A DNA stretch of 64,000 nucleotides, taken from Mycobacterium paraffinicum (lineage in GTDB: Bacteria > Actinomycetota > Actinomycetes > Mycobacteriales > Mycobacteriaceae). Below are positions 48,588-57,289 of this stretch, one piece after another. Within the stretch, counting starts at the first letter, position 1, and every line of letters starts with the position of its first letter. The notes beneath the pieces were generated by a model. That model saw only the letters and a program-made list of their open reading frames with translations, ran no database searches and was not told the DNA's origin. A program made the translations under genes and the position numbers. The stretch spans positions 124,001 to 188,000 of the forward strand of contig NZ_MPNT01000006.1 in the NCBI RefSeq assembly GCF_001907675.1. The letters run 5' to 3'.

Positions 48588-49733
48588 GTGGCACGCGACT
48601 ATTACGGGCTGCTCGGGGTGAGCAGAAACGCCAGCGATGCGGAGATCAAGCGCGCGTATCGCAAACTGGCGCGCGAACTGCATCCCGACGTGAACCCGGA
48701 TGAGGCCGCGCAGGCGAAGTTCAAGGAGATCAGCGTCGCCTACGAGGTGCTGAGCGACCCCGAGAAGCGGCGCATCGTCGACCTGGGCGGCGACCCGATG
48801 GAAAACGCCGCCGCGGGCGGCGGGTTCGGCGGCGGGTTCGGCGGCCTGGGTGACGTGTTCGAAGCGTTCTTCGGCGGCGGCTTCAGCGGTGGCGCGACCT
48901 CGCGCGGTCCGATCGGCCGGGTGCGTCCGGGTTCGGACTCGCTGCTGCGGATGCGGCTCGACCTCGAAGAGTGCGCGACCGGGGTGACCAAGCAGGTCAC
49001 CGTCGACACCGCCGTGTTGTGTGACCGCTGCCAAGGCAAGGGCACCAACGGCGACTCGGTGCCGGTCCCGTGCGACACCTGCGGTGGCCGCGGCGAGGTC
49101 CAGACGGTGCAGCGGTCGCTGCTCGGCCAGGTGATGACCTCCCGGCCGTGTCCCACCTGCCGCGGCGTCGGCGTCGTCATCCCCGATCCCTGCCACCAGT
49201 GCATGGGCGACGGCCGGGTCCGTGCCCGCCGCGAGATCAGCGTCAAGATCCCCGCCGGGGTTGGCGACGGCATGCGGGTTCGGCTCGCCGCCCAGGGTGA
49301 GGTCGGACCCGGGGGAGGCCCGGCCGGCGACCTGTACGTCGAGGTTCACGAACAGGCCCACGACGTCTTCGTGCGCGAGGGCGATGACCTGCACTGCACG
49401 GTGTCGGTGCCGATGATCGACGCGGCGCTGGGCGCCACGGTCACCATCGACGCCATCCTGGACGGCATCAGCGAGGTCGCCATTCCGCCTGGGACGCAAC
49501 CGAATTCGGTCATCACGCTGCGGGGCCGCGGGATGCCGCACCTGCGGTCGGGCACCCGGGGTGACCTGCACGTGCACGTCGAGGTGGTCGTTCCCACCCG
49601 GCTGGACCACCACGACACGGAACTGCTGCGCGAGCTGAAGGCCCGGCGCAGTCGCGACGTGCCCGAGGTCCGCTCGACGCACGCCGGCGGCGGCCTGTTC
49701 AGCCGGCTGCGCGAAACCTTCACCGGCCGCTAA
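48588..49733 (+). CDS. dnaJ2: DnaJ2 co-chaperone
   Basis: 381 aa from GTG 48588 with TTTAGGAGAG upstream. Type I J-protein: J domain (residues 3-68) with His32-Pro33-Asp34, Gly/Phe-rich stretch about 78-110, and four CxxCxGxG zinc-binding repeats ([32 protein letters not shown]) around 143-215, then the substrate-binding barrels. It delivers unfolded proteins to DnaK and stimulates its ATPase. Likely co-transcribed with hrcA. A large inverted repeat follows the stop. Confidence 0.96.
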   Translation: MARDYYGLLGVSRNASDAEIKRAYRKLARELHPDVNPDEAAQAKFKEISVAYEVLSDPEKRRIVDLGGDPMENAAAGGGFGGGFGGLGDVFEAFFGGGFSGGATSRGPIGRVRPGSDSLLRMRLDLEECATGVTKQVTVDTAVLCDRCQGKGTNGDSVPVPCDTCGGRGEVQTVQRSLLGQVMTSRPCPTCRGVGVVIPDPCHQCMGDGRVRARREISVKIPAGVGDGMRVRLAAQGEVGPGGGPAGDLYVEVHEQAHDVFVREGDDLHCTVSVPMIDAALGATVTIDAILDGISEVAIPPGTQPNSVITLRGRGMPHLRSGTRGDLHVHVEVVVPTRLDHHDTELLRELKARRSRDVPEVRSTHAGGGLFSRLRETFTGR

Positions 49734-49748
49734 CCGCCTTCGGCCTGC

Positions 49749-49804
49749 GAGTGTGGGGGCTATGGATGATTTGAGGCCGGATTTGCGCCCTAGCGCCCAC
49801 ACTC
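49749..49804. terminator. Long inverted repeat between dnaJ2 and rsmE
   Basis: GAGTGTGGGGGCTA at 49749-49762 pairs with TAGCGCCCACACTC at 49791-49804 (13 of 14 positions), with a 28-nt loop. No T-run follows, so it is either a mycobacterial-type hairpin terminator without U-tail or a dispersed palindromic element. Confidence 0.5.
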
Positions 49805-49839
49805 GGCGGCGTGCTCGGTCGGCAGCGTAGGAAGACGAC

Positions 49840-50601
49840 ATGGTCGCGACCCTTTTCTACGTCGACGCGCTGCCCGACATCGGCTCGCTGGCCGTCGTCG
49901 ACGGCGACGAGGGATTCCACGCCGCCACCGTGCGGCGGATCCGCCCCGGCGAGCAACTGGTGCTCGGCGACGGCGCCGGCGGGCTGGCACACTGCGAGGT
50001 CGAGCAGGCCGGCCGCGACAGGTTGTGCGCTCGCGTGCTGAAGCGCTGGAGCCTCGCGGCCGGGCAGCCGCCCGTGACCGTGGTGCAGGCGTTGCCGAAG
50101 TCGGAGCGCTCGGAGCTGGCCATTGAACTCGCCACCGAAGCCGGGGCCGACGCCTTCCTGGCCTGGCAGGCGGCCCGCTGTGTGGCCAGTTGGCAGGGCG
50201 CCCGCGTGGACAAGGGCCTGCGCCGCTGGCGCGCCGTTGCTCGTTCGGCGGCCCGGCAATCGCGTCGGGCGCACATCCCGCCCGTCGACGGCGTCCTGTC
50301 CACCGCGGCGCTGGTCGAGCGGGTTCGCGAGGAGGTGGGCGCCGGAGGGGTGGTGCTGGCGTTGCACGAGTCGGCCGCCGACCCGCTGACGCGCATCGAT
50401 GTGGCGGGCGCGGCTTCGTTGCTCCTCGTGGTGGGCCCCGAGGGGGGCATCGCGCCCGACGAGATCGCGGCGTTGACCGGGGCGGGTGCGGTGGCGGTGC
50501 GGCTGGGTCCGCAGGTCCTGCGCACCTCGACCGCCGCGGCGGTGGCGCTGGGCGCGCTCGGAGTGCTCACCCCGCGGTGGGATGCCGCGTCGAGCCTGTA
50601 G
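49840..50601 (+). CDS. rsmE: RsmE, 16S rRNA m3U1498 methyltransferase
   Basis: 253 aa. SPOUT-class fold: N-terminal PUA-like part with [19 protein letters not shown], and the knotted C-terminal SAM site [16 protein letters not shown] followed by [14 protein letters not shown], the RsmE signature. Methylates U1498 of 16S rRNA in the assembled 30S subunit. Position between dnaJ2 and phoH is the same as in M. tuberculosis (Rv2372c). The 196 bp after it contain the phoH promoter and no gene. Confidence 0.95.
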   Translation: MVATLFYVDALPDIGSLAVVDGDEGFHAATVRRIRPGEQLVLGDGAGGLAHCEVEQAGRDRLCARVLKRWSLAAGQPPVTVVQALPKSERSELAIELATEAGADAFLAWQAARCVASWQGARVDKGLRRWRAVARSAARQSRRAHIPPVDGVLSTAALVERVREEVGAGGVVLALHESAADPLTRIDVAGAASLLLVVGPEGGIAPDEIAALTGAGAVAVRLGPQVLRTSTAAAVALGALGVLTPRWDAASSL

Positions 50602-50716
50602 TTTCGCAGGCCGCTACTCGCACTTCCCGTGCACGATTACCGTCTCGCGACGAAGAAGCCCGGCTCAGCCCGCGAGGTGAGGGATAAGGCTTTGCCGGCG
50701 AATACGCTGCTGGAAG

Positions 50717-50745
50717 CTGACCGCGCAACGCCCCCGGCGTAGACT
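50717..50745 (+). promoter_or_regulatory. SigA-like promoter before phoH
   Basis: CTGACC (50717-50722) and TAGACT (50740-50745) are spaced by 17 bp, a good mycobacterial housekeeping promoter, 53 bp before the phoH GTG. Confidence 0.55.
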
Positions 50746-50798
50746 TAGGCAGCCGAGCAAACCACCGACAAGCCGAGAAAGCAGGCATCGAGAGCCAC

Positions 50799-51857
50799 GT
50801 GACGCCCCGCGAGACCAGCGCTGTTGACGCAGCCGGAGGCCTCCAGGCCAACGCCCAAGTACGCAGCAGCATCGATGTTCCGCCCGATGTCGTCGTCGGC
50901 TTGTTGGGCTCGGCGGACGAAAATCTCCGCGCGCTGGAGCGCAGCCTGAACGCCGATCTGCATGTGCGTGGTAACGCCGTGACGGTCTCGGGCGAGCCGG
51001 CCGACGTCGCGCTCGCCGAGCGGGCGATTTCCGAGCTGGTCGCGATCGTCGCCAACGGTCAGCCGCTGACGCCGGAGGTGGTCCGCCACAGCGTCGCCAT
51101 GCTGGTGGGCGCGGACAACGAGTCCCCGGCCGAAGTGCTCACCCTGGACATCCTGTCGCGGCGCGGCAAGACGATCCGGCCCAAGACGTTAAATCAGAAG
51201 CGTTACGTCGACGCGATCGACGCCAACACCATCGTCTTCGGGGTCGGCCCGGCCGGTACGGGCAAGACGTACCTGGCGATGGCCAAGGCGGTCAGCGCGC
51301 TGCAGACCAAGCAGGTGAACCGCATCATCCTCACCCGGCCGGCGGTGGAAGCCGGTGAGCGCCTTGGCTTCTTGCCGGGCACCTTGAGTGAGAAGATCGA
51401 CCCGTATCTGCGGCCGCTGTATGACGCGCTCTACGACATGATGGATCCCGAGCTGATCCCCAAGCTGATGTCGGCGGGGGTCATCGAGGTGGCGCCGCTG
51501 GCCTATATGCGCGGTCGCACGCTGAACTCGGCGTTCATCGTGCTCGACGAGGCGCAGAACACGACCGCCGAGCAGATGAAGATGTTCCTCACGCGGCTCG
51601 GCTTCGGATCGAAGATGGTGATCACCGGCGATATCACCCAGGTGGATCTGCCCGGCGGCGCAAGGTCGGGGCTGCGCTCGGCGATCGAGATCCTGGACAG
51701 CGTGGAGGACATCCACATCGCGGAGCTCACCAGTGTCGATGTGGTGCGCCACCGGCTGGTCTCCGAAATCGTGGACGCCTACGCGAAATTCGAGGAGCCC
51801 GGCTTGGCGACCAACCGGGCCGCCCGGCGGGCGTCGGGTTCCCGCGGGCGCCGGTGA
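50799..51857 (+). CDS. phoH1: PhoH-like ATPase (PhoH1)
   Basis: 352 aa from GTG 50799. N-terminal KH-like part (about 20-85), then the PhoH P-loop ATPase: Walker A GPAGTGKT (150-157), ILTRPAVEAGERLGFLPG, Walker B FIVLDEAQNTT, and VITGDITQVDLPGG. PhoH proteins are RNA-associated ATPases; the neighbouring ybeY (rRNA endonuclease) and era (30S GTPase) support a role in ribosome or RNA metabolism. Same order in M. tuberculosis (Rv2368c-Rv2367c). Confidence 0.95.
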   Translation: MTPRETSAVDAAGGLQANAQVRSSIDVPPDVVVGLLGSADENLRALERSLNADLHVRGNAVTVSGEPADVALAERAISELVAIVANGQPLTPEVVRHSVAMLVGADNESPAEVLTLDILSRRGKTIRPKTLNQKRYVDAIDANTIVFGVGPAGTGKTYLAMAKAVSALQTKQVNRIILTRPAVEAGERLGFLPGTLSEKIDPYLRPLYDALYDMMDPELIPKLMSAGVIEVAPLAYMRGRTLNSAFIVLDEAQNTTAEQMKMFLTRLGFGSKMVITGDITQVDLPGGARSGLRSAIEILDSVEDIHIAELTSVDVVRHRLVSEIVDAYAKFEEPGLATNRAARRASGSRGRR

Positions 51858-51887
51858 TGAAGGCTGTGACTGGTTGATGGGCGTCTT

Positions 51888-52421
51888 ATGAGCATCGAGG
51901 TATCCAACGAGTCGGGCGTCGACGTCTCCGAATCCGAATTGATCAGTGTCGCACGGTTTGTCATCGCCAAGATGGACGTCAACCCGGCCGCCGAGCTGTC
52001 AATGGTGTTGCTGGACACCGCGGCGATGGCCGACTTGCACATGCGCTGGATGGACCTGCCCGGGCCGACGGACGTCATGAGCTTCCCGATGGACGAGCTC
52101 GAGCCGGGGGGCCGGCCCGACGCCCCCGAGCCCGGACCGTCGATGCTGGGCGACATCGTGTTGTGCCCGGAATTCGCGGCCGGGCAGGCCGACGCGGCGG
52201 GCCATACCCTGGGCCACGAGCTGGCGTTGTTGACCATCCACGGCGTGCTGCACCTGCTGGGTTACGACCACGGCGAACCGGACGAGGAAAAAGAGATGTT
52301 CGCCCTGCAGGACCGGCTGCTCGAAGAGTGGGTCGCCGAGCAGGTCCAGGCCTACCGACAGGATCTCCAGCAGGAGCGCGATCGCCAATTGCTGGACAAG
52401 TCAAGGTATTTCGACAATTGA
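51888..52421 (+). CDS. ybeY: YbeY endoribonuclease
   Basis: 177 aa. Zinc-dependent single-strand RNase acting in 16S rRNA 3'-end maturation and 70S quality control. The family motif is complete: His118, His122 and His128 in [11 protein letters not shown], with MSFPMDE and LGDIVLCPE strands before it. A C-terminal charged helix ([19 protein letters not shown]) is a mycobacterial extension. The stop overlaps the TTG start of the proline-rich secreted protein (TTGA). Confidence 0.95.
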   Translation: MSIEVSNESGVDVSESELISVARFVIAKMDVNPAAELSMVLLDTAAMADLHMRWMDLPGPTDVMSFPMDELEPGGRPDAPEPGPSMLGDIVLCPEFAAGQADAAGHTLGHELALLTIHGVLHLLGYDHGEPDEEKEMFALQDRLLEEWVAEQVQAYRQDLQQERDRQLLDKSRYFDN

Positions 52422-53713
52422 GCCGACACAAAGCACTCGGGATCGCGGCCGCGGCCGCCATAGCCCTGGCACCGGTGTCGGTGGTGGCCACCACGATCGG
52501 TGTCGCGGAGGCGGCTCCGTGCGCCGGCGGCGGGGCGAACCCGACCAGCTGCAACTGGTGTCAATACCTGGTGGCGCAGTATCACACTTCCAACGTGTGC
52601 TCCCAGGACGCGCCGCCCCGTCGGGCTCAGCCATCGCCGAGCCCGGTGCAGATTCCGGAGGTGCCTCCCTACGTGCCGCCGAGCACGGTGCCGGTGCAGG
52701 CCCCACCGCTCATTCCTCCGCCGAACATGCCGCCCGCCAACGCCCTTCCGACGATCAATCCGCCTGGCCCGGACGCGTCGAGAAACGTCTCGGTGGTGGC
52801 GCCGCCCAGGGGGCTCGACGTTCCGGCCCAGGCGGTCGCGGCGGCCAAGGCCGCACCGCCGACGCGGGTCAATCCCGCCGACCCGCCGAAACCGCCCAAG
52901 CAGGTCGACTTCAACCAGCGGGTGCAGAACGTCGTCAGCACGCACCGGGAGAACGTCGACGTGCTGAAGGTTGACAACCAGCGGCTAGTCCGGCCCCGGC
53001 ACTGGGACTACGTCGACTACGACGACGCCTTCCGCCGTCCGGCCCTGTTCAATCCGCTGAACCAGGCGATGACGTTCCGTTACTCATACAACGGTGCCGA
53101 CCGGGAGGCGTACGTGCCGCCGGGTGCCCGGATGGTGCTCGACGCCGCCACCGTCGGCGTGGTCCCCTTCACGGCGGTCGGCGACGGCTGGGTGGTGTCG
53201 GGCAGCTTCTATGGCGGGGGCTCGATCCCACCGGACGGCTTCAACGGCCCACCGCCGCCCGACTACAAGCCACCCGAGCCGCCGAAGCTGTACCAAAACG
53301 TCTTGGTTTCCGTCCCCGCCGCCAACCAGACGCTAGAGGTCGGCCGCGTATCGGTGGTGGGTCGCGACGACACCCAACCCGGGGGCAGCCAGGACGTCTT
53401 CCTGCTCGACGACTCCACGTTGGCCTGGGGTCAGACCAACGACTCCAGCAGCAGCAGTAGCCAGATCAGCGTGACCAAGACGCAGTCGCTGCCGCACGCC
53501 GGACCGACCGACGACGGCAACTTCCTGGTGGTGCTCGCGGTGCGCCCGCACGAGGAACCCACCCAACCCGCCCAGCCCTGGTGGCCCTCGGCGCTGGGCT
53601 ACGGGGCGTTGGGGGTCGTGGTGTGCCTTGGCGCCTGGGCCCTGAACCGGAAGCGGAGCGACGACGACAACGTAGGACAACCTGTCACCACGTCGAGGTC
53701 TTCCGGCAATTGA
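52418..53713 (+). CDS. Secreted/membrane-anchored proline-rich protein, accessory
   Basis: 431 aa from TTG 52418, the only sensible start: it gives MSRHKALG followed by a hydrophobic core and AEA-AP cleavage site around residues 32/33, a textbook Sec signal. The open frame continues upstream inside ybeY but without any signal. Mature part: Cys-rich head ([15 protein letters not shown]), long Pro-rich linker (about 65-130), a folded region ([34 protein letters not shown]), a Ser run (SSSSSQIS), and a C-terminal membrane helix ([22 protein letters not shown]) with an Arg/Lys stop-transfer tail. No homolog recognised; M. tuberculosis has none between ybeY and Rv2366c as I recall. Bounded by near-direct repeats. 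Confidence 0.8.
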   Translation: MSRHKALGIAAAAAIALAPVSVVATTIGVAEAAPCAGGGANPTSCNWCQYLVAQYHTSNVCSQDAPPRRAQPSPSPVQIPEVPPYVPPSTVPVQAPPLIPPPNMPPANALPTINPPGPDASRNVSVVAPPRGLDVPAQAVAAAKAAPPTRVNPADPPKPPKQVDFNQRVQNVVSTHRENVDVLKVDNQRLVRPRHWDYVDYDDAFRRPALFNPLNQAMTFRYSYNGADREAYVPPGARMVLDAATVGVVPFTAVGDGWVVSGSFYGGGSIPPDGFNGPPPPDYKPPEPPKLYQNVLVSVPAANQTLEVGRVSVVGRDDTQPGGSQDVFLLDDSTLAWGQTNDSSSSSSQISVTKTQSLPHAGPTDDGNFLVVLAVRPHEEPTQPAQPWWPSALGYGALGVVVCLGAWALNRKRSDDDNVGQPVTTSRSSGN

Positions 53714-55014
53714 CCGGTCTGTCTTGGCTGCTCGGCGCGATGGCGCTGATCGCTGTCGGCGGGCTGTTCGCCGCGATCGACGCGGCCATCAGCACGGTGT
53801 CGCTCGCGCGGGTCCAGGAGCTCGTGCGCGAGGAGCGGCCCGGCGCCGTGTCGCTGTCCGAGGTGATGGCCGAGCGACCGCGCTACATCAACCTGGTTGT
53901 CCTGCTGCGGATCACGTGCGAAATCACGGCCACCGTGCTGCTGGTGTTGTTCCTTTACGACAACTTCGGTCTCACCTGGGCGTTGCTCGGCGCCGCGGCC
54001 ACCATGGTGGTGATCAGTTTCGTCGTCATCGGGGTCGGCCCGCGCACCCTCGGCCGTCAGCACGCGTATTCGATTTCGTTGACGACAGCCGTTCCCCTGC
54101 GACTGATCTCGTGGTTGTTGATGCCGCTCAGCCGGTTGCTGGTGGTCCTGGGTAATGCGCTGACGCCCGGCCGCGGCTTGCGCAACGGGCCGTTCGCGTC
54201 CGAGATCGAGCTACGCGAAGTCGTCGACCTGGCCCAGCAGCGCGGCGTCGTCGCCGCCGACGAGCGCCGGATGATCGAGTCCGTCTTCGAACTCGGCGAC
54301 ACGCCGGCTCGCGAGGTGATGGTGCCGCGCACCGAGATGATCTGGATCGAAAGCGACAAGCTGGCCAGTCAAGCCTTGAACCTCGCGGTGCGCAGCGGGC
54401 ATTCGCGCCTGCCGGTGATCGGGGAGAACGTCGACGACATCGTCGGGGTGGTCTATCTCAAAGACCTTGTGCAGCAGAGCTTTCTCTCGGGTGACGGTGG
54501 CCGGGGCATCACCGTGGCCCAGGTGATGCGTCCGGCGGTGTTCGTGCCGGACTCCAAGCCGCTGGACACGCTGCTGCGCGAGATGCAGCGCGACCGCAAC
54601 CACATGGCCCTGCTCGTCGACGAGTACGGCGCGATAGCCGGCCTAGTGACCATCGAGGATGTGCTGGAGGAGATCGTCGGCGAGATTGCCGACGAGTACG
54701 ATCAGGCGGAGACCGCACCGGTAGAAGAGCTGGGCGACAAGCGGTTCCGCGTTTCGGCGCGCCTGCCGATCGAAGACCTCGGCGAGCTGTACGGGGTGGA
54801 CTTCGACGACGACCTCGACGTCGACACCGTGGGCGGCCTGCTCGCATTGGAACTGGGCAGGGTTCCGCTCCCCGGAGCCGAGGTGGTCTCGCATGGCCTG
54901 CGGCTCCAGGCCGAAGGCGGCACCGACCACCGGGGACGGGTCCGGATCGGCACGGTCCTGCTGAGCCCGGTCGATCCGGAGTCCAGCGGCTCCGACGGAG
55001 AGAACCCCTCGTGA
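53710..55014 (+). CDS. CNNM/CorC-type transporter-associated protein with DUF21 and CBS domains (Rv2366c-like)
   Basis: 434 aa from TTG 53710, overlapping the previous stop (TTGA). An N-terminal DUF21 domain has about four membrane segments (from [20 protein letters not shown]), then a CBS pair beginning near [15 protein letters not shown] and ending near [15 protein letters not shown], then a CorC/HlyC C-terminal domain ([15 protein letters not shown]). Family members handle Mg2+/Co2+ export or tolerance; some were once called haemolysins. Length matches M. tuberculosis Rv2366c. The Rv2365c-type small gene recalled after it in M. tuberculosis is absent: only 61 bp separate it from era. Confidence 0.92.
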   Translation: MTGLSWLLGAMALIAVGGLFAAIDAAISTVSLARVQELVREERPGAVSLSEVMAERPRYINLVVLLRITCEITATVLLVLFLYDNFGLTWALLGAAATMVVISFVVIGVGPRTLGRQHAYSISLTTAVPLRLISWLLMPLSRLLVVLGNALTPGRGLRNGPFASEIELREVVDLAQQRGVVAADERRMIESVFELGDTPAREVMVPRTEMIWIESDKLASQALNLAVRSGHSRLPVIGENVDDIVGVVYLKDLVQQSFLSGDGGRGITVAQVMRPAVFVPDSKPLDTLLREMQRDRNHMALLVDEYGAIAGLVTIEDVLEEIVGEIADEYDQAETAPVEELGDKRFRVSARLPIEDLGELYGVDFDDDLDVDTVGGLLALELGRVPLPGAEVVSHGLRLQAEGGTDHRGRVRIGTVLLSPVDPESSGSDGENPS

Positions 55015-55075
55015 CGCCAAGCAACCCACCGCGAACAAGCGGCTCACGTCCAGTAACGCTCGGTCGGGCGGCGAG

Positions 55076-55975
55076 ATGACCGAATTCCGTTCTGGTTTCG
55101 TGTGTTTGGTCGGAAGGCCGAACACCGGCAAGTCGACGCTGACCAACGCACTCGTCGGCACCAAGGTGGCGATCACCTCGACCCGGCCGCAAACCACCCG
55201 CCACACCATTCGCGGCATCGTGCACCGGGATAACTTCCAGATCATCCTGGTGGACACGCCGGGCCTGCACCGGCCGCGCACCCTGCTTGGCAAGCGGCTC
55301 AACGATCTGGTGCGCGACACCTACGCCGAAGTCGACGTGATCGGCTTGTGCATCCCGGCCGATGAGGCGATCGGTCCGGGGGACAGGTGGATCGTCGACC
55401 AAATCCGTTCGACCGCACCGAAGACGACACTGGTCGCCATCGTGACCAAGATCGACAAGGTGCCCAAAGACCGGGTCGCCGCCCAGCTGGTCGCGGTCAG
55501 CGAACTGGTGGGCGACTCCGCCGAAATCGTCCCGGTATCGGCAACCACCGGGACGCAGGTGGACGTGCTGATCGACGTGCTGGCCGGGGCGCTGCCCGCC
55601 GGTCCGGCGTACTACCCCGACGGCGAGCTGACCGACGAACCCGAGGAAGTCCTGATGGCGGAGCTCATCCGCGAGGCCGCCCTCGAGGGCGTTCGCGACG
55701 AACTGCCGCATTCGCTGGCTGTGGTCATCGACGAGGTCAGCCCGCGGGCGGACCGCGACGACCTGATCGACGTGCACGCGCTGCTCTACGTCGAGCGCGA
55801 CAGCCAAAAGGGAATCATCATCGGCAAGGGTGGGACCCGCCTGCGCCAGGTCGGCACCGCGGCGCGCGGTCAGATCGAGAAGTTGTTGGGTACGAAGGTC
55901 TACCTCGACCTGCGCGTGAAGGTCGCCAAGAACTGGCAGAGTGACCCCAAACAGCTTGGTCGGCTTGGTTTCTGA
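55076..55975 (+). CDS. era: Era GTPase
   Basis: 299 aa. G1 GRPNTGKST (13-21), G2/G3 with DTPGLHRPRT, G4 TKID, G5 VSATTG, and the C-terminal KH domain with GKGGTRLRQVGTAARGQIEKL. It binds the 3' end of 16S rRNA and acts as a checkpoint in 30S assembly. Preceded by CAGTAACG... without a strong ribosome-binding site. Neighbours ybeY, phoH and rsmE make this a ribosome-maturation block. Ends with the usual mycobacterial QLGRLGF. Confidence 0.96.
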   Translation: MTEFRSGFVCLVGRPNTGKSTLTNALVGTKVAITSTRPQTTRHTIRGIVHRDNFQIILVDTPGLHRPRTLLGKRLNDLVRDTYAEVDVIGLCIPADEAIGPGDRWIVDQIRSTAPKTTLVAIVTKIDKVPKDRVAAQLVAVSELVGDSAEIVPVSATTGTQVDVLIDVLAGALPAGPAYYPDGELTDEPEEVLMAELIREAALEGVRDELPHSLAVVIDEVSPRADRDDLIDVHALLYVERDSQKGIIIGKGGTRLRQVGTAARGQIEKLLGTKVYLDLRVKVAKNWQSDPKQLGRLGF

Positions 55976-55985
55976 AGTCATCGAA

Positions 55986-56010
55986 GGTTTTCCCGCACCG
56001 GGGCCGGGTA
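55986..56010 (+). promoter_or_regulatory. SigF-like promoter before DUF2795 remnant
   Basis: GGTTT (55986-55990), 15-bp spacer, GGGTA (56006-56010), then ATG 10 bp later. It matches the SigF -35/-10 pattern (GTTT-N15-17-GGGTA) and implies a leaderless or near-leaderless transcript. Confidence 0.6.
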
Positions 56011-56020
56011 GCCGGTGCGC

Positions 56021-56229
56021 ATGACATTTCAAGTGACCGAAGTTCAGAAGTCCCTGTTCGGATTCGACTACCCCGGTTCGCCGGAAGACCTGGCAATCAC
56101 GCTCAGCAGCACGGCGCCGACAGCGAGCTGGTAAATACCCTGCGCGGCCTGAAAAAGGTCAGCTTCGACGGCCCTAGCGCCGTGATGAAGGAGCTGGGCA
56201 AAGAGGACGCGCTCGGCGGCTCGTCCTGA
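56021..56229 (+). pseudogene. Frameshifted DUF2795-family small protein
   Basis: Two reading frames together encode a DUF2795-type protein. From ATG 56021 the frame gives MTFQVTEVQKSLFGFDYPG then SPEDLA; from about 56095 the next frame continues NHAQQHGADSELVNTLRGL, then SFDGPSAVMKELGKED to a TGA at 56227-56229. The total of 209 nt is one base short of 70 codons, so a single base is missing near 56093-56096. In-frame translation as given stops after about 37 codons. It is either a recent pseudogene or a sequencing error. DUF2795 proteins are small stress-linked proteins of unknown function; the SigF-like promoter fits. Confidence 0.75.
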
Positions 56230-56285
56230 GGCGTACCGGGTGCAAGGAGCGGATGACCCATGGCTACTTGGCTTTTCCCGGCGAG

Positions 56286-56310
56286 AGTTTGATGGCCTCG
56301 GCGACGGGTA
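56286..56310 (+). promoter_or_regulatory. SigF-like promoter before short-chain dehydrogenase
   Basis: AGTTT (56286-56290), 15-bp spacer, GGGTA (56306-56310), ATG 10 bp later. Layout and spacing are identical to those at 55986-56020, and both share GGGTAGCCG leading into ATGAC. Confidence 0.6.
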
Positions 56311-56320
56311 GCCGTCGCGT

Positions 56321-57100
56321 ATGACCCAAGCACAGTTAGCCTTAGTGACCGGCGCGTCCAGTGGTATTGGGCTCGAGCTGGCCAAACAGTTCGCCCAACA
56401 CGGCTACGACTTAGTCGTGGCCGCCGACGACGACGCCATCAGGGACGTACCCGACAAACTGTCCCGGTGGGGATCCAGCGTGCAGCCGATACAGGTGGAC
56501 CTGCGCACCCCGGAGGGCGTGGAGCACTTGTATCAGAGCACGATTGAAGGCGACCGGGTGTTGGCCGCCGCGGCGCTCAACGCGGGCACTGGACGGGGCG
56601 AGATGTTCCTCAAGAGCGAGCTCGCCGACGACCTGAGCATCGTCGACCTCAACGTGCGCTCGACGGTCCACCTCGCCAAGTTGGTCCTGCGCGACATGGC
56701 AAACCGCGACACGGGCAAGGTCCTGTTCACGTCGTCCATCGCGTCCCAGATGCCGGGCTCCTATCAGCCGGTGTACAACGCGTCGAAGTCGTTCGTGCAA
56801 TCGTTCGCCGAAGCGCTCCAGGACGAATTGCGCGACACCGCAATCACTGTCACGGCGCTGATGCCGGGGCCGACGGACACCAATTTCTTTTCACGCGCCA
56901 AGATGGTGGACTCCCTGATGGGCAAAGGGCCAAAGGACGACCCCGCCAAGGTCGCGCGGCAAGGGTTCGAGGCGTTGATGCGCGGTGAGCAGAAGGTCGT
57001 CGCCGGTTCGGTCCTCGTCAAAGCAATGGGGGCGGCCAACCATCTACTGCCCGACAGCGTCAAAGCCGTTGGCAACCGGGTAATGTCGCGCCCGCGCTGA
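56321..57100 (+). CDS. Short-chain dehydrogenase/reductase
   Basis: 259 aa classical SDR: NAD(P)-binding TGASSGIGLELA (about 9-20), ALNAGTGRGE, catalytic Ser in LFTSSIASQMPG, Tyr-x-x-x-Lys in VYNASKSFVQSF, and a PG(P)TDT motif (ALMPGPTDTNFF). An acidic/neutral residue after strand 2 (AADDD) favours NAD over NADP. It lies downstream of the DUF2795 remnant with its own SigF-like promoter, so a general stress role is likely. It is not part of the conserved era-recO block in M. tuberculosis as I recall. Substrate unknown. Confidence 0.88.
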   Translation: MTQAQLALVTGASSGIGLELAKQFAQHGYDLVVAADDDAIRDVPDKLSRWGSSVQPIQVDLRTPEGVEHLYQSTIEGDRVLAAAALNAGTGRGEMFLKSELADDLSIVDLNVRSTVHLAKLVLRDMANRDTGKVLFTSSIASQMPGSYQPVYNASKSFVQSFAEALQDELRDTAITVTALMPGPTDTNFFSRAKMVDSLMGKGPKDDPAKVARQGFEALMRGEQKVVAGSVLVKAMGAANHLLPDSVKAVGNRVMSRPR

Positions 57101-57155
57101 CTGGATCAAGGGCGGCGACGGCTGCGCTTGCGGTCGCCACTGGATCGATGGCGGC

Positions 57156-57204
57156 GACCCGCTGCGCCCGGCTGGGCTGAGCGTGGCGACCCGCTGCGCC
57201 CGGC
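57156..57204. repeat. Two copies of a dispersed GACCCGCTGCGCCCGGC element
   Basis: The 17-mer occurs at 57156-57172 and 57188-57204, 32 bp apart. Its reverse complement is the core of both copies of the 57-bp tandem repeat at 63743-63856. Shared only with intergenic DNA in this window, so it looks like a dispersed intergenic repeat. Confidence 0.7.
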
Positions 57205-57210
57205 TGCGCC

Positions 57211-57280
57211 GCGCTTGCGATCGCCACGGCCGCGCTTGCGATCGCCACGGCCGCGCTTGCGATCGCCACGGCCGCGCTTG
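57211..57280. repeat. Tandem repeat, 21-bp unit, three full copies plus a partial
   Basis: Exact copies at 57211-57231, 57232-57252 and 57253-57273, then a 7-bp start of a fourth that diverges. Each unit contains the 8-bp palindrome GCGATCGC. On the minus strand the unit would encode GDRKRGR repeats, but the frame has no credible start or context. The repeat lies between the convergent SDR and decarboxylase genes and could vary in copy number between strains. Confidence 0.8.
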
Positions 57281-57289
57281 CGGTCACCG

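Noticed and set aside
52163..52417. N-terminal extension of the proline-rich secreted protein into ybeY
   Set aside because: It would bury the signal peptide and run entirely inside ybeY in another frame; TTG 52418 fits the junction.
57211..57273. CRISPR-like array
   Set aside because: The 21-bp units are contiguous with no spacers, so it is a simple tandem repeat.
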